Source: Bombardia bombarda (lineage: Eukaryota; Ascomycota; Sordariomycetes; Sordariales; Lasiosphaeriaceae). From it: 64,000 nucleotides of DNA. Position 1 is the first letter of the stretch; each line of letters starts with the position of its first letter. The notes under the pieces are model-generated. The model saw only the letters and a list, made by a program, of their open reading frames with translations. It was not told where the DNA came from and made no database searches. Where the stretch lies: NCBI GenBank assembly GCA_030512295.1, contig JAULSR010000001.1, positions 3,247,001 to 3,311,000 on the forward strand. Reading direction: 5' to 3'. Of the stretch, positions 11,580 through 23,524 are shown in pieces. The translations under genes were made by a program, and so were the position numbers.

Positions 11580-13343
11580 ATGGTACCTTTACCTTGTTCT
11601 ACTACTACTGCTCCTCTCCTCCTCTCCCGGTCCCTTGCTGCTTCCCGGTTGTCCCTGCGGTCCTTCTATACCACCAACACTGTTGCTATTCCGTCGGGCT
11701 CAACCCGTGCCTTGTCGTCGAACGCTTCATCTCCTTGGATCGGTGCCCGCCGGCGGCAGCAGCGATTACATCTACAACACGACACCCCCAGCACAATCCG
11801 CTTGCTAACATCTCTACGTGAAAAGGTCAAAGTACTTTTGGTTCTCTACGACGGTCGCGAACACGCCCAGCAGGTAAGACATCTTTCCCTCCTTCTTACA
11901 TGCCCTGTTTCCTGCTCCACTCGGATCCAAGTGGTCCTGCAGCCCTGTATAAGAGTGGATGCGGGGTAAGTATAGGTAGAGAGAGACCCCACAACGTCAT
12001 GGTCCAGTCGGTCTTGTCTTGGTCGTCATGGGCTCGGCTGGATGGCGCCGAGACGGGACACTGCTCGGGAATGTGGGGTTTCTCATTGTTTGGGAATGTC
12101 GACCCAAAAAGGAGAAGAAGAGGAGCTGTAGCTAACCTTGGCACCTTTTTTTTTTTTTTTTTTTCACTTACACACAGGTCCCTGAGCTTCTTGGCACCAC
12201 CGAGAACGAGCTCGGCATCCGGTCATGGCTCGAGGAGCAGGGCCACACTCTGGTCACCACATCCGACAAGGAAGGCGAGAACTCCAAATTTGACCAGGAG
12301 CTCGTCGATGCTGAGATCATCATCACCACACCGTAAGTCCAAACCAGTCAACCTATCAGCTCTATTTCACTAACAAAAGCCCGTTCACCAGCTTCCACCC
12401 CGGCTACCTGACAGCCGACCGCCTGGCCAAGGCCAAGAACCTCAAGCTCGCCATCACAGCAGGCATCGGCTCCGACCACGTCGACCTCAACGCCGCCAAC
12501 AAGACCAACGGCGGCGTCACCGTCGCCGAGGTGACGGGCTCCAACGTTGTCTCGGTCGCCGAGCACGTCGTCATGACCATCCTCGTGCTGGTGCGCAACT
12601 TTGTGCCCGCCCACGAGATGATCCAGGAGGGCCGCTGGGACGTGGCCGAGGCGGCCAAGAACGAGTTCGACCTCGAGGGCAAGGTGGTGGGCACCGTCGC
12701 CGTCGGCCGCATCGGCGAGCGCGTCCTGCGCCGCCTCAAGGCCTTCGACTGCAAGGAGTTGCTCTACTACGACTACCAGCCCCTGTCGGCCGAGAAGGAG
12801 GCCGAGATTGGCTGCCGCCGCGTTACTGATCTCGAGGAGATGCTGGCCCAGTGTGATGTTGTCACCATCAACTGCCCGCTGCACGAGAAGACCCGCGGCT
12901 TGTTTAACAAGGATTTGATTTCCAAGATGAAGCCTGGTGAGCCTCCTTTTCCATCACCTACATATCTCATCAACTCATATACTAACTGCACTATCACAGG
13001 CTCGTGGCTCGTCAACACCGCCCGCGGCGCCATCGTCGTCAAGGAGGACGTCGCCGAGGCCCTCAAGACGGGCCACCTCCGTGGCTACGGCGGCGACGTC
13101 TGGTTCCCCCAGCCCGCCCCCGCCGACCACGTCCTCCGCACCGCCAAGAACCCCTTTGGCGGCGGCAACGCCATGGTGCCCCACATGTCGGGCACCTCGC
13201 TCGACGCCCAGAAGCGCTACGCCGACGGCGTCAAGAAGATCCTCGACAGCTACCTCTCTGGTCGCGAGGACTACCGCCCCGAGGACTTGATCGTCCACAA
13301 GGGCGACTATGCCACCAAGGCGTATGGCGAGCGCAAGAAGTAA
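11580..13343 (+). CDS. FDH1: NAD-dependent formate dehydrogenase with mitochondrial presequence
   Basis: Four exons: 11580-11873, 12178-12332, 12392-12936 and 13000-13343, giving 445 aa. All introns have GT/AG ends; the third carries a clear actaac branch site. The enzyme oxidises formate to CO2 with NAD+. Family blocks are evident: KVLLVLYDG, ELLGTTENELG, ITAGIGSDHVDLNAA, VSVAEHVVMTILVLVRN, the Rossmann loop VAVGRIGERVL (about 250), INCPLHEKT, NTARGAIV with the catalytic Arg (about 338), and PHMSGTSLDAQKRYADG with the catalytic His (about 391). Compared with the short cytosolic Neurospora form, about 80 extra residues precede the core. They are Arg/Ser/Leu-rich and acid-poor (SRSLAASRLSLRSFYTT), which fits mitochondrial import. 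The ATG lies in a good context (acaaaATGg), and no ATG exists at the usual cytosolic start. Intron 1 is long (304 nt) with a ~19-T run. Confidence 0.93.
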
Positions 13344-14045
13344 ATATGTTAATTATTTATATATATAATGACGGTCATGAGTGGTACGATTTTAGGGAAA
13401 GAGAGAGCCAGCCCGCCTTGCTCGCAGTTGGTTTTTAGCTTGCTTGGCAGGACAGGACAGTCTTGTATATAAGCCTGGGACATACTTTTGAGAAAGTAGT
13501 TGCTTCAGGGGATTTTTGTTTCCTTCTATGCTGTCTTTGGAAAAGACACAAGGGGTGGCAAAGGGCTGTACCTCTTTTTAGCAGGCTCAACTCAAAAAAA
13601 AAAAAAGTTTAAATAATTCAGTACATTATGGTGCTCTGTTGTGATTGTTTTGTGGTTGTGGTTAAAAGCTCTAGTGTCGAGGGTTGGGTATAAGTAATGC
13701 AAGTCACACGCGCATGGTAATCCTTGTCGTCTCGTCGTTCGTATGAGTAATATATGCCCCCTATAACAATAAACGTCAACTGACTTGAGAGTGACTTTAA
13801 TACCAGTAAACAGGAATTCATTCGCCCTTATCCTCAGGATATCCAATCATATGGGATATGCAAATGCTTAATGTCAAAACTATACAGGCTATACATGCAG
13901 TGTATTTCAAACCCCCATGTCCGTGCGAATCATCGTGCTACAGAAAACCCAATAGACCAAATGGCTGACAGACCGCGGTCAATCAATGATGCCATATTAT
14001 TTTCGGCATTATGCTTTACTCCAAGTTCAATACAATCACCCATGC

Positions 14046-14113
<68 letters not shown>

Positions 14114-14169
14114 CAGTGTGTCCTAGCCAACTGGCAAGATAGACAGCCCTAGTGACGACAACAACAAAA
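13344..14169. other. Convergent intergenic spacer FDH / permease
   Basis: This spacer holds the 3' flanks of both genes, AT-rich stretches and the CAGA microsatellite listed separately. No gene is seen. Confidence 0.55.
14045..14113. repeat. (CAGA)n tetranucleotide microsatellite
   Basis: About 17 uninterrupted copies of the 4-bp unit lie in the convergent spacer, just downstream of the permease stop codon and probably in its 3' UTR. Confidence 0.97.
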
Positions 14170-16156
14170 TCAACCCCTCGTCCTCGTCCTCCCCTGCCGC
14201 TGCCAAAACTTCCACCACGGCCTCGTCCCTTGCCCCCCGCCCCCTCCCGGCCCAGACGACGACAGCCCCGTCTCCCGCTTAATCCCCTGATTCCTCCCCC
14301 GTATCCTCCAGAAATACACCGGCACGCCCGCCACCACAAACGCCACCACGATCAGCGTCTGCAGCGGCTGCGCAAACACCGCCCGGCTGAGCAAGAACAG
14401 GCTCACGCAGCAGAAAATAATCGGCGTCGTGATCCACGTCTTGTACGGCCTCTCCAACAACGGCTCCCGCACCCGCAGCACGATGAGGCCCAGCACCGTG
14501 ACAAAGTAAAACGTGTACCCCGCGACGCCGTAAAACGTCAGCAGGGTCCCAAACTCGCCCACGACGACATAGGCCGCCGTCAGCGCGGCGTTGAGCGCCA
14601 GCGCGGGGATGGGCGTGTAAAACAGGCCTGTTTCCTCGTCGCCGACGAGCCGGGCGAGCTTCTTGGCGAACCAGGAGCGCGTGTGGGTTGTTGACAGTGA
14701 AGCATGTGCTTCGGTCCCGGCGCCGATGCGGCCAAAGAGCGCGGGGATGTAGCCTTCTTTGCCGGCGACGTAGACGAGGCGGCTGCTGGTGAAGGTGGAG
14801 GCGTTAAGGGCGCCGAAGCACGAGGCGCTGACGATGAGGGCCAAGACCAAAGAGCCGGCAGGGCCAAAGACTTTAGCGCCGAACATGACGGCAACCGTGT
14901 TAGACGAGTTGATGGTGGCGAGGGGGAGGACGAGGAAGTAGGCGATGTTGGCGAGGATGTAGCTGACGATGACGAGCGGCATGGCTGTGTGTATTACGCG
15001 GGGGAGGTCGCGGCTGGGGTTGCGGAATTCTCCGACGACGTAGTTGGTCTTGTGGACGAAGGGTTAGCAGACGTGCGGTGAGAGAAAAAAAAAGAAAATA
15101 GGTAATTTCACGCCAGGTAGCACAACAACAACTCACATTATCCCATCCGTCAAACGCCCAGAGACCAGCATACAGCGCCACAGCCCAGGCCGAAGCATCC
15201 AACTTGGTGCCCTCAAACCACTCATGCGTCTTCCAGTCCAGGTTCGCCGTGCCCGAGAACGAGTATCCAGTCGCGGCAACGACAATGCCGATGATCGTAA
15301 CGCCAAGCAATGCAACAAACTTTAGAAACATGAGCATGTCGTTCATGCGCGTCCCCAGCCGCGTCGACACGCAGTTCAGAAACGTGACCAAAAACAGGCC
15401 CACCAGCGCGACCGCCTTGTTGACCCACGGGTTGATGGTCTCGGCGTCGGCACCAATAAACGCCCGCACCAGGTACTCGCCCATGATGATGGCAATAATC
15501 GCCGCGCTGCCGGGCTTCAGCACCAGCACCGCGACCCACGTAAACAGAAACCCGGCCAGCTCGCCAAAGATCTTGGACAGGTAGACCTGCGAGCCGCCGT
15601 TGAGCGGGATGGCGCCGCCCAGCTCGGCGTAGCTCGCGGCGCCCGTCCAGGCCAGTATCCCCGCGATGACCCAGATGATGATGGCGGCGCCCGGCGAGCC
15701 CGCGTTGGAGTTGACCTGGCTCGGCGACGAGAAGATGCCCGAGCCGATGATCAGGCCGACGATCAGCGAGAGCCCGTTGAGGTACGTGAGCGTCTTGTGC
15801 TTCTCGAGCGAGCCGCCGCCGAGGCCGCCGCCCTGGTGGCCGGCCGACGTGGGCGCGCCTAATGGGGCGTACCCACCGGTGCCGGCTGTGGACGAGAGCG
15901 GGAAGAGGTTGCTGGCGAAGTCGAAGGTGGACGAGACGGAGAAGGAGCGGCTGTGGAATTCGGGGCGGGCGCGGACGGCGGGGTTGCCGCTGTCGAGCGG
16001 GTCGTCCTGCTCGAGGGAGAGCTTGCGGGACGAGGATATGCTGGGCCGGGAGTCGGTCTCGCTCGTGTCGGCGCCTGGGCTGGAGCTCGCGAGGGAGGCG
16101 AGCTCGAGCGAGTCGCGCGCATCGGGCTGCAGGTTTGAGGAGTAGAGGGGCGGCAT
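14170..16156 (-). CDS. LAT-type amino-acid permease (APC superfamily)
   Basis: Two exons: 16156-15137 and 15048-14170, giving 632 aa. The intron (15136-15049, 88 nt) starts GTGAGT, has a gctaac branch site and ends in ACAAG. The first ~118 residues are Ser/Pro/Gly-rich and look like a cytosolic tail. The permease core starts at LTYLNGLSLIVGLIIGSGIF, where the glycine-rich TM1 GSGIF substrate motif is visible. It continues with SNAGSPGAAIIIWVIAG, ASYAELGGAIPLNGGSQVYL and GLWAFDGWDN, joined to TNYVVGEFRNPSRDLPR. About 12 hydrophobic segments are present. The tail is Gly/Arg-rich. This pattern is that of LAT/MUP1-related fungal permeases, often called high-affinity methionine permeases. The substrate cannot be read from sequence. 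It is a plasma-membrane importer by family. Confidence 0.9.
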
Positions 16157-17291
16157 TATTTAGGTGTGTGAGAGGGGAGGGGGCGCGCCCTACGCAGTCG
16201 CAGCCGCAGTCGTGGTCGCAGTCGTGGTCGCAGTCGTGGTCGTCGCAAATCGTAATCGCTATCGCTCGGGGGCTGCGTGTGTGCGGCCTCGATCGAGCCA
16301 GCGATCCGATCGCCGTGTGTTATTTTGTTTAGAACCCCAATGCCCGTCTTCAGACAAGAACCATTTCGATATGCCACCAAGCCCGGGACGTAGGGTTCGG
16401 TCTCCAAGCACAGAGGCGAAGAGGAATGAGGCGCGGCGGTCGTAGGGGTGTGGTTGGGTGCCCACAAGACAACACTGACGTCGTCCCGTTGTCCCCTTGT
16501 ATTACTTTCTGAGCCAAGTCCTGTCTATCTGTGCCTTCCTAAAACGTACGTATCGTTGAAACGTTATGGTCGACGGGGAAAAAAATCAAGGGGTCCAAAA
16601 TCTGTTCTGGGAAGAAAAAAAGCGAACTTCAGGACAAAGTTCAAAGTGTTATTGCGAGTTGGTTCGAACAAGGAGACTTTCAAGCCTTTGAAGGCATTGC
16701 GGAAACTACCTAGGGGCCAAAGGGCCAGAGCTGCCACGAGACTAAGACGAATGCGAAAGCCAAGACTGCGGCCGACCCACGGTAGACAGTCGAGTAGCCA
16801 ATGACGTGTGTCCATCCGTCCCCACCTGGCACTTGCAACTTGGCGCTTGGCAGATTTGGACATTAGATCAAAGTATCGCAGGAGTACTTCTATACGCGTA
16901 AATTGCTGCATTTAACGACTGGAAGGGTTGGCTTCCTCAGTCTGTTGGTTAATAACTATCTCGTGGGATGAAGATACAACGATGTAATAGTAAACACCGG
17001 TTGGATCATTTCATCAGCTGTGCCGTTTGGTGAACTTTGGACTGTTTGTCAGGGGTAGTACCTCCAGTAGTACTTATCTCGGTACCCTTAACCCCAGGGC
17101 CGCCGCTGTCGATTCGCCAAAGCCAAAGCCCACAAAAAAATACGGACCGCCGTCAAGGTGCAGGAGCTCCCGCAGCTCGATAGCTCTTTCTAGGTTCTGA
17201 CAACCAGCTCATGAGGTGACAATGAACTCACAGCGCTAAACGGCCCAGGCCTCCTATTTCCTCCTCTCGTTCATCGCACAATGTGATTATA
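16157..17291. other. Divergent upstream region permease / mitochondrial LeuRS
   Basis: Both flanking genes start outward, so this 1.1 kb holds both promoters. It contains a 12-bp tandem repeat (16206-16241). A basic ORF at 16448-16804 has composition like a translated non-coding stretch, and I do not accept it as a gene. Confidence 0.5.
16206..16241. repeat. 12-bp tandem repeat, three perfect copies
   Basis: The unit gcagtcgtggtc is repeated three times, with partial related units on both sides. It lies about 50 bp upstream of the permease start codon, in its 5' UTR or promoter. Confidence 0.9.
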
Positions 17292-20200
17292 ATGCCTCTA
17301 ATTTACGGGAGGTCAATTGGCCGTTGTCTGCCCAAGTTGGGCTCAACGCGCCCACTTCTTTCTTCAAGCCTTTGTCAGGACGCTTTACAGACAAATCACC
17401 ACCGCCCTCGAGCTATCATCCTGCAACGCCTCAGCGGTTTGACTGCTCAGAGAGAGTATTCTGACATCAAGCTGAACAACAAGTTGGACCTTCTTGCTCT
17501 CGACCAAAAATGGCGCCAGAAGTGGGCGTCGCTGCGGTCAGACTCGACCAGTGAGTCTGAGCCGGGCACTGGGACTGGGCCAGAGAGCAAATACGTCTTG
17601 CCCATGTTCCCATATCCATCGGGCACTCTGCACCTAGGTCACCTCCGTGTCTACACAGTCGCCGATGTAGTCGCGAGGTTCCAGGCTCTTCAGGGCCACA
17701 AGGTGATGTTGCCCATGGGATGGGATGCCTTTGGGCTCCCCGCAGAGAATGCTGCCATAGAAAGGGGCATCAACCCGGCTACGTGGACAAAGTCGAATAT
17801 CGCCAAAATGAAGGAGCAGCTGGACGTGATGAATGGCTCATGGGACTGGTCTCGTGTGTGTAGTTATCCAGCTAACGTGTGCCTGATTCGCTGCTGACCG
17901 CATGTGTAGGAGCTTGCCACTTGCAACCCGGACTTCTATAAGCATACGCAGAAGATCTTTCTTCTTCTCCACGAAAAGGGGTTGGCCTACCAGACTGAGG
18001 CCGAGGTCAACTATGACCCTGTTGACAAGACCGTTTTAGCCAATGAGCAGGTCGATGCCAATGGCCTCTCGTGGCGATCTGGCGCCAAGGTCGAGAAGCG
18101 TAAACTCAAGCAGTGGTTCCTACGCATCTCCGAGTTCCGCGACTCTCTACTCCAGGATTTGGACACCCTCGCAGCCGATGGCGCCTGGCCTGAGAGAGTT
18201 CTGGCAATGCAGAAGAACTGGCTGGGCAAGTCAACGGGAGCAACTATCAAATTTCCGATACTGGCCTTCAACCAAGACGCCCACGCCGGAATTGAGGTTT
18301 TCACTAGTCGCCCTGACACTCTTTTTGGAGTGCAATATCTAGCTCTGGCCTCAACACACCCGATTGTCGTCGAGTTGGCAAAGAAAGATCCTGAACTGCA
18401 AGCTTTCCTCGACACGTTACCTGGTCTGCCTGCTGATTCAAAGGTTGGATACTTGCTGCCACACATACGCGCTGTAAATCCGTTGGCTTATCACGAACAC
18501 ACTCCGGAAGCCTCTAAGAGGTCGCTTCCTATATACGTTGCGCCATATGTGATTGGAGACTACGGCGAGGGTGCGGTGATGGGAGTGCCCGGACATGATG
18601 TTCGGGATCATGCTTTCTGGAAGACACATCATGATGAGCCCATTAGGTTTGTTCTTGCGGCATCAGAAGACGAATCTACTACGGCCATGGCAAACGAGCC
18701 GTTTGTCGATCACGGGATTATGACTGAACACAGCGGCCTGTTCAAAGGAAAGACGTCCAAGGAAGCCGGCGCGGCGCTGCTGTCCATGCTCGAGAGTGCC
18801 AGCTTGGCTAAGCCTATGGAAAAGTGGCGGTTGAGAGACTGGCTGATCAGCCGACAAAGATACTGGGGCACGCCTATCCCCATCGTCCACTGCGGATCCT
18901 GCGGAGCCGTACCGGTTCCTGATGAGGACCTCCCGGTAACACTCCCCGAGGTCGACGATCACTGGGCCCAAGGAAAGACTGGCAACCCGCTCGAGACGCT
19001 GACAGAATGGGTAAACACGACTTGCCCAAAATGTGGCGAAGATGCGAAGCGGGATACCGACACTATGGACACCTTTGTGGACTCCAGCTGGTATTACATG
19101 CGTTTCATTGATCCGCATAACCAGGACGCACCTTTCTCTGCCACCGAGGCCAAGTCCCTTCTACCAGTGGACATTTACATCGGCGGCGTAGAGCACGCAA
19201 TCCTCCATTTGCTCTACGCCCGCTTTATTTATAAGTTCCTCATGACATCATCTCTCATGTCGAGTGGGGATGAGGCACCAGACAAAGTTTACGAGCCCTT
19301 CAAGAGGCTTGTCACGCAAGGCATGGTGCATGGCAAGACATACAGCGACCCCACGACGGGCCGATTTCTCAAGCCAGACGAGGTCGACTTGAGCAATTCT
19401 TCTAGCCCAAAGGTGGTTGCGACAGGCGAGACAGCGGGCATCAGTTATGAGAAGATGTCCAAGTCCAAGTACAATGGCGTCGACCCCACAGACTTCATCT
19501 CACAGTACGGAGCGGATGCGACGCGCGCGCACATGCTCTTCCAAGCCCCCGTGAGCGAAATTCTTGACTGGGATGAGAGCAAGATCACGGGGGTGACTCG
19601 ATGGATGAGCCGTCTCTACGACTTGGTTTTGAAAATCAAGAGCGCTTCATCAGAGTCTGCTGGGTCGGCGCTGGTGTCGCCCAAAGCTTATTTTGAGCAG
19701 CATGCCGATCAACTGGGGTCCCTCAGCAGAGAGGAGCTGGCCCAGTGGGACGCAAATGCGGCCATCTGGCGTGAAGTGCAAACGACGGTGGCTTCGGTCA
19801 CTGTATCATACAACAAGGTCTACACGCTCAACACTATAGTGTCGGACCTGATGAGCCTCACAAACACGATTTCAGCCCATGATGGGGCCGACGTGAGCGT
19901 GCAGAAGGAGGCAGTTTCAGCCCTGCTGCGTATGGTTGCCCCCATTACGCCTGCGTTTGCAGAGGAGTGCCTAAGTCTCCTCGAGCCGTCTTCTTCTTCC
20001 ATTTTCAAGCAAGGGACGGCCTCGTTCCCCGTGGCTGATGGGACGCTGGGTCTCCTCCAGCCGAGAAAGCAGACGTGTGCGGTGCAGGTAAATGGCAAGT
20101 TGCGTTTCGCGGTCGAGATCCCCCAGCCGCCGGCGGATTTGCACGGCGACGAGCTTAGGGACTGGGTGGTTGGCCGGGTTATGGAGACAGATGAGGCCAA

Positions 20201-20315
20201 GACCAGATTATCGCCGACGGCGAATAGCAGTGGGCCTGCTGCTGTTGACGTGTTGACGTCGGCGAAGAAGATTATTGTGATCAAGGGGGGGAAGCTTGTA
20301 AATTTTGTACTATAG
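17292..20315 (+). CDS. NAM2: Leucyl-tRNA synthetase, mitochondrial
   Basis: Two exons: 17292-17855 and 17910-20315, giving 989 aa. The 54-nt intron (GTGTGT...GTAG) is in phase 0 and lies in the conserved WDWSR-ELATCNPDFY block. The start is the first in-frame ATG (MPLIYGRS). The first ~55 residues are Arg/Ser/Leu-rich with few acidic residues, typical of a mitochondrial presequence (equivalents are yeast NAM2 and Neurospora leu-5). Class I motifs are present: MFPYPSGTLHLGHLRVYT with the HIGH variant HLGH (about 113), GWDAFGLPAENAAI, the editing-domain segment with FTSRPDTLFG and YGEGAVMGVPGHD, DTMDTFVDSSWYY, and the KMSKS loop (about 702). The protein charges mitochondrial tRNA-Leu. In yeast Nam2 also aids group I intron splicing; whether that holds here is unknown. 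Confidence 0.96.
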
Positions 20316-23300
20316 TTGTAGCTATGTTGTAGGATATGTTCAGATGAATCGCGAATCATAGGATCGAAGACACTTGAGTTGTATAGACCTAACTGGAGGA
20401 TACTGATCCCCATTGCAGGCGCGAAACGACCCGGTCCAAGATGAGACGTCGGGTCCGGTATCTCACGGCCCCGCAGCACGCCAATGATAGGGTGGCTGCC
20501 GGTCGGTCAGCCGGCCAGTGAGCGGGTAGGCGGGCAGACAAACCAACCCAACATGAAGAAAGGGTATTTACCAACCGAGACATTGATGGACCAACAATGG
20601 GTTGGTCGACTACATAGCATATCAAAGAAAGGGCGCCAAACACTTAATGGCTTTAGAGGCAAACATCATATTTACCCTTTAACAGCTCAATAATCGCTTC
20701 AGTGAAGCGAAGACGCGGGCGCCTTATAGCCGAAATACGTAGCAAGCACATGGCGATGCAAGCCATCGCCATGGCTGACAGGAAAACGTGAAAGATGATG
20801 AATTGAGCCGCCAAACGTGCCTATCAACCATTTTTCAATAAACGCCACCCTCTCTACACGATACCGAATGCAGCAGGCGTGGCATGTGTCTTGCGTGCAA
20901 ACTACGAAAGCATCAAAGTAACGACAAAACAAACAGAGACCACCAGTCGGCCCAAAGACGGCCAACTCACGACACCTTACAGTATGTACGCAACTCACCC
21001 GCCGCAGGTTTGCAGCTTCCAGCCAGCCAGCCGCAGTCGGGGCTGGCTCAACAGTCTCAGGTGGTGACGGAAAAGAGAAGCTGATGGGCGGGATAACGTA
21101 GTGTTTGCAGGTAGGTGGGCTGCGGGAGAGCGTGCGTGCGTGCGGCGGCGGCGGCGGAAAGGGATGACATGAGATGGGGCACTTGCCGCCTGCCCGCCTG
21201 CCCGCCTGCCCGCCTACGTTTCTTCTGCACTCCAGACGCTGCAGGCAAGGGTAGGTAGGTAAGGTGGTCCTGGCCGTCCCGCGGCCGGGATATGGCGTTT
21301 GAAAAGTGAATTACAAGAGGGAAAAAAGGTTTAGGCGGGTGAAGGGCGCAGGAGAGAAGCTTATAATTAGCGGCGGTGGGGGGGGTTGTCGGTTATCACC
21401 AGGTCAGAAAAAATACCGAGTACCATCATCGCTGTACACTACTGAGCCACGAGAAAATTATATTGAGCAATTTGGTAACACTGATAACCGGGCAATTTTC
21501 CGTCTTATCTTGATCTTGTAATACTAATAGGGGCGGTCCTGCGGGTCCGTGCTGATTGATGGACAATCGTATCACGAGATTCAGGAACATCCTTGGCAGT
21601 GGTGGTGGTGGTGGTGGAGGTCGACACCTTCCCTATGCGGGCGACGGGGTGATGAGATGAGATGGTTTATGTCGGGATCGGAAAGACCGCCCGCGCGCGA
21701 TCGACACTTTGCCGATACTGTGCTTCGTATCCATCTACGAATATCCCGGCGGAATTTCAATTTGTTTGCCGTACCTTGCATGCAACCTCCACGAGTCCAC
21801 ATTGCACCACCACGCACGCACAAGATAGTTCATAATCGCCTACGAGAGACATGAGGCGGCAGGCGTGTGGGCGACTGGGCGTGTTTGGTCTGCCCCGGTT
21901 GCTCTTGTTACAAAAAAGTGGTGACACCTTGCATTGCATTAGTAGGGTGCGCCTCATTTGTAGAGATAAGTGTAGAGTGCTGCTCGTGTGATTATTACGC
22001 CAAAGGCGCTTGTCGTGTGGGTGTGTGTGTTCCTGGGAATCCGTGCAGCTCTCGTCCGCCCCAAGACCGACCGACCGACTGACTGACACCGCACCCTGCG
22101 TTGGTTGCTGCGCGGTGATGACTCGGAAGTTTACATATCGCAGGCGCATGTCGAGTCAGGATCGTGGAGTTCAAATCACGACGTCGACACGGTTCAGTTC
22201 CATGTAATTTGAGTTTGGACTCGGACATTGGCATGATTCAAAATGGATGGGGAAAAAAAGAAAAGAACAAAAGAACCACAGCGGCAAGATCCGAAAACAA
22301 GAGATATCTTCATGGACAAGTGAGACAGTACGGTACGGATAGGCAAGGTACGAAATATTCTAGCACATCCATCCACCATCCACGCGCCACACTCGATAAG
22401 TCCAAAATCTTTTTTTATCTTCCGGTCAAAAAGAAACAATTCGGAATAAGAAAAATATCCAACGTCCAAGATCAATAAAACTGTTTCAATATACCCAGTA
22501 CCGAGCACGGATACTTGCACAGAGAGAGACAGACGAACAGTCTCCGTCATAACGGCGCGCATGCGAGGCACAGACATACATCTCCGAGTCGTCCTCCCCG
22601 GCCACGGTACATCTGTGGTGTCATGTCTGTGCTGTGCAGCCTCCTTTCCTCGTCCCTGCCGGCAGGCATACCCTGTTTCCAGATCCATGTTTCAGAAGAC
22701 AACTCGGTCGTCACACACGAAACAAAAAAAACAGTTGTAGACAGACGTCTCGAATTCGTGCATATCAACAGTTTCAAACTACCAGCCTTCCTTGCCCAGG
22801 TGATAAACCCGGTCAATTCACAAGGCAGACTGACTAGGCGGAGGAAACGCCCCTCACTCACACACAGTTTGGTGAAGAGACACTGACTGACAACTTTCAC
22901 AAACTCATCATCACCTGTGATGGTCATCACAGTTCATCATTACATTATGTCTCATTGTGCGAGGTACAATGAACAATCACCCTGTCGACGAGGTATCACA
23001 AAAAGAAGAAAAAACCGCTGAGTTTTTGCGTGCATACATATGCGCGTGTTCTTGATTCATATTCTGTATAACGAAGTAAAAAATAAAAAAAAGAATTGAG
23101 AGCATTGCTAGGTAGGTACTGTAAATCCCTCCATCTTTGGTATCATAATAATAAGTCCTCATATAAGCAAACTGTTGCCAACTCCATGCGGTATTCGTAG
23201 CGATTTCCCTTACTAAAATGAAAAACTCCGTGCCCTTTAAAACAGTAAAGAAAACGAGAAAAGCCTATCCCAATATTATTATGCAGCGAAACCCCTGTCG

Positions 23301-23524
23301 TCGTGTCTTCACTAATCGCGAGAAGGAATGAGAGATCAACAGGGGTTCGAATGAAGCTTCATTCCTTCCATGCCAATGCACCCACAGTGATTGATTTCCA
23401 CAAAACAGAAAAGACAAAAACGCCACATAATTATGCTTGCTCATGTCCTCATCAGTACCCCGTGTGTACATTCGTAGATCCCATCAACGATCATCCGTCT
23501 AATCTGAACCAAAGACAACGACCC
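20316..23524. other. Long convergent gene-free gap (3.2 kb)
   Basis: This gap lies between the 3' ends of LeuRS (+) and the serine-rich orphan (-). Only short, compositionally biased ORFs occur. Visible items are a GCCTGCCC repeat (about 21187-21214), a GACC/GACT run near 22068-22086 and an 8-bp hairpin ctgtgatg-gt-catcacag at 22915-22932. No gene is supported. Confidence 0.5.
21187..21214. repeat. (GCCTGCCC)n short tandem repeat
   Basis: About 3.5 copies of an 8-bp unit sit in the gene-free gap. Confidence 0.8.

Noticed and set aside
12348..12884. Antisense 178-codon ORF inside FDH
   Set aside because: It is a mirror of GC-rich FDH codons; the sense frame has complete family motifs and correct splice sites.
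16448..16804. Basic ORF between the permease and LeuRS (KKSRGPKSVLGRKKANF...)
   Set aside because: It resembles a ribosomal-type basic protein only in composition. There is no family match by eye, and it lies in a divergent promoter region.
23330..23365. ggttcgaatg, resembling a tRNA B box
   Set aside because: There is no A box upstream and no acceptor-stem pairing.
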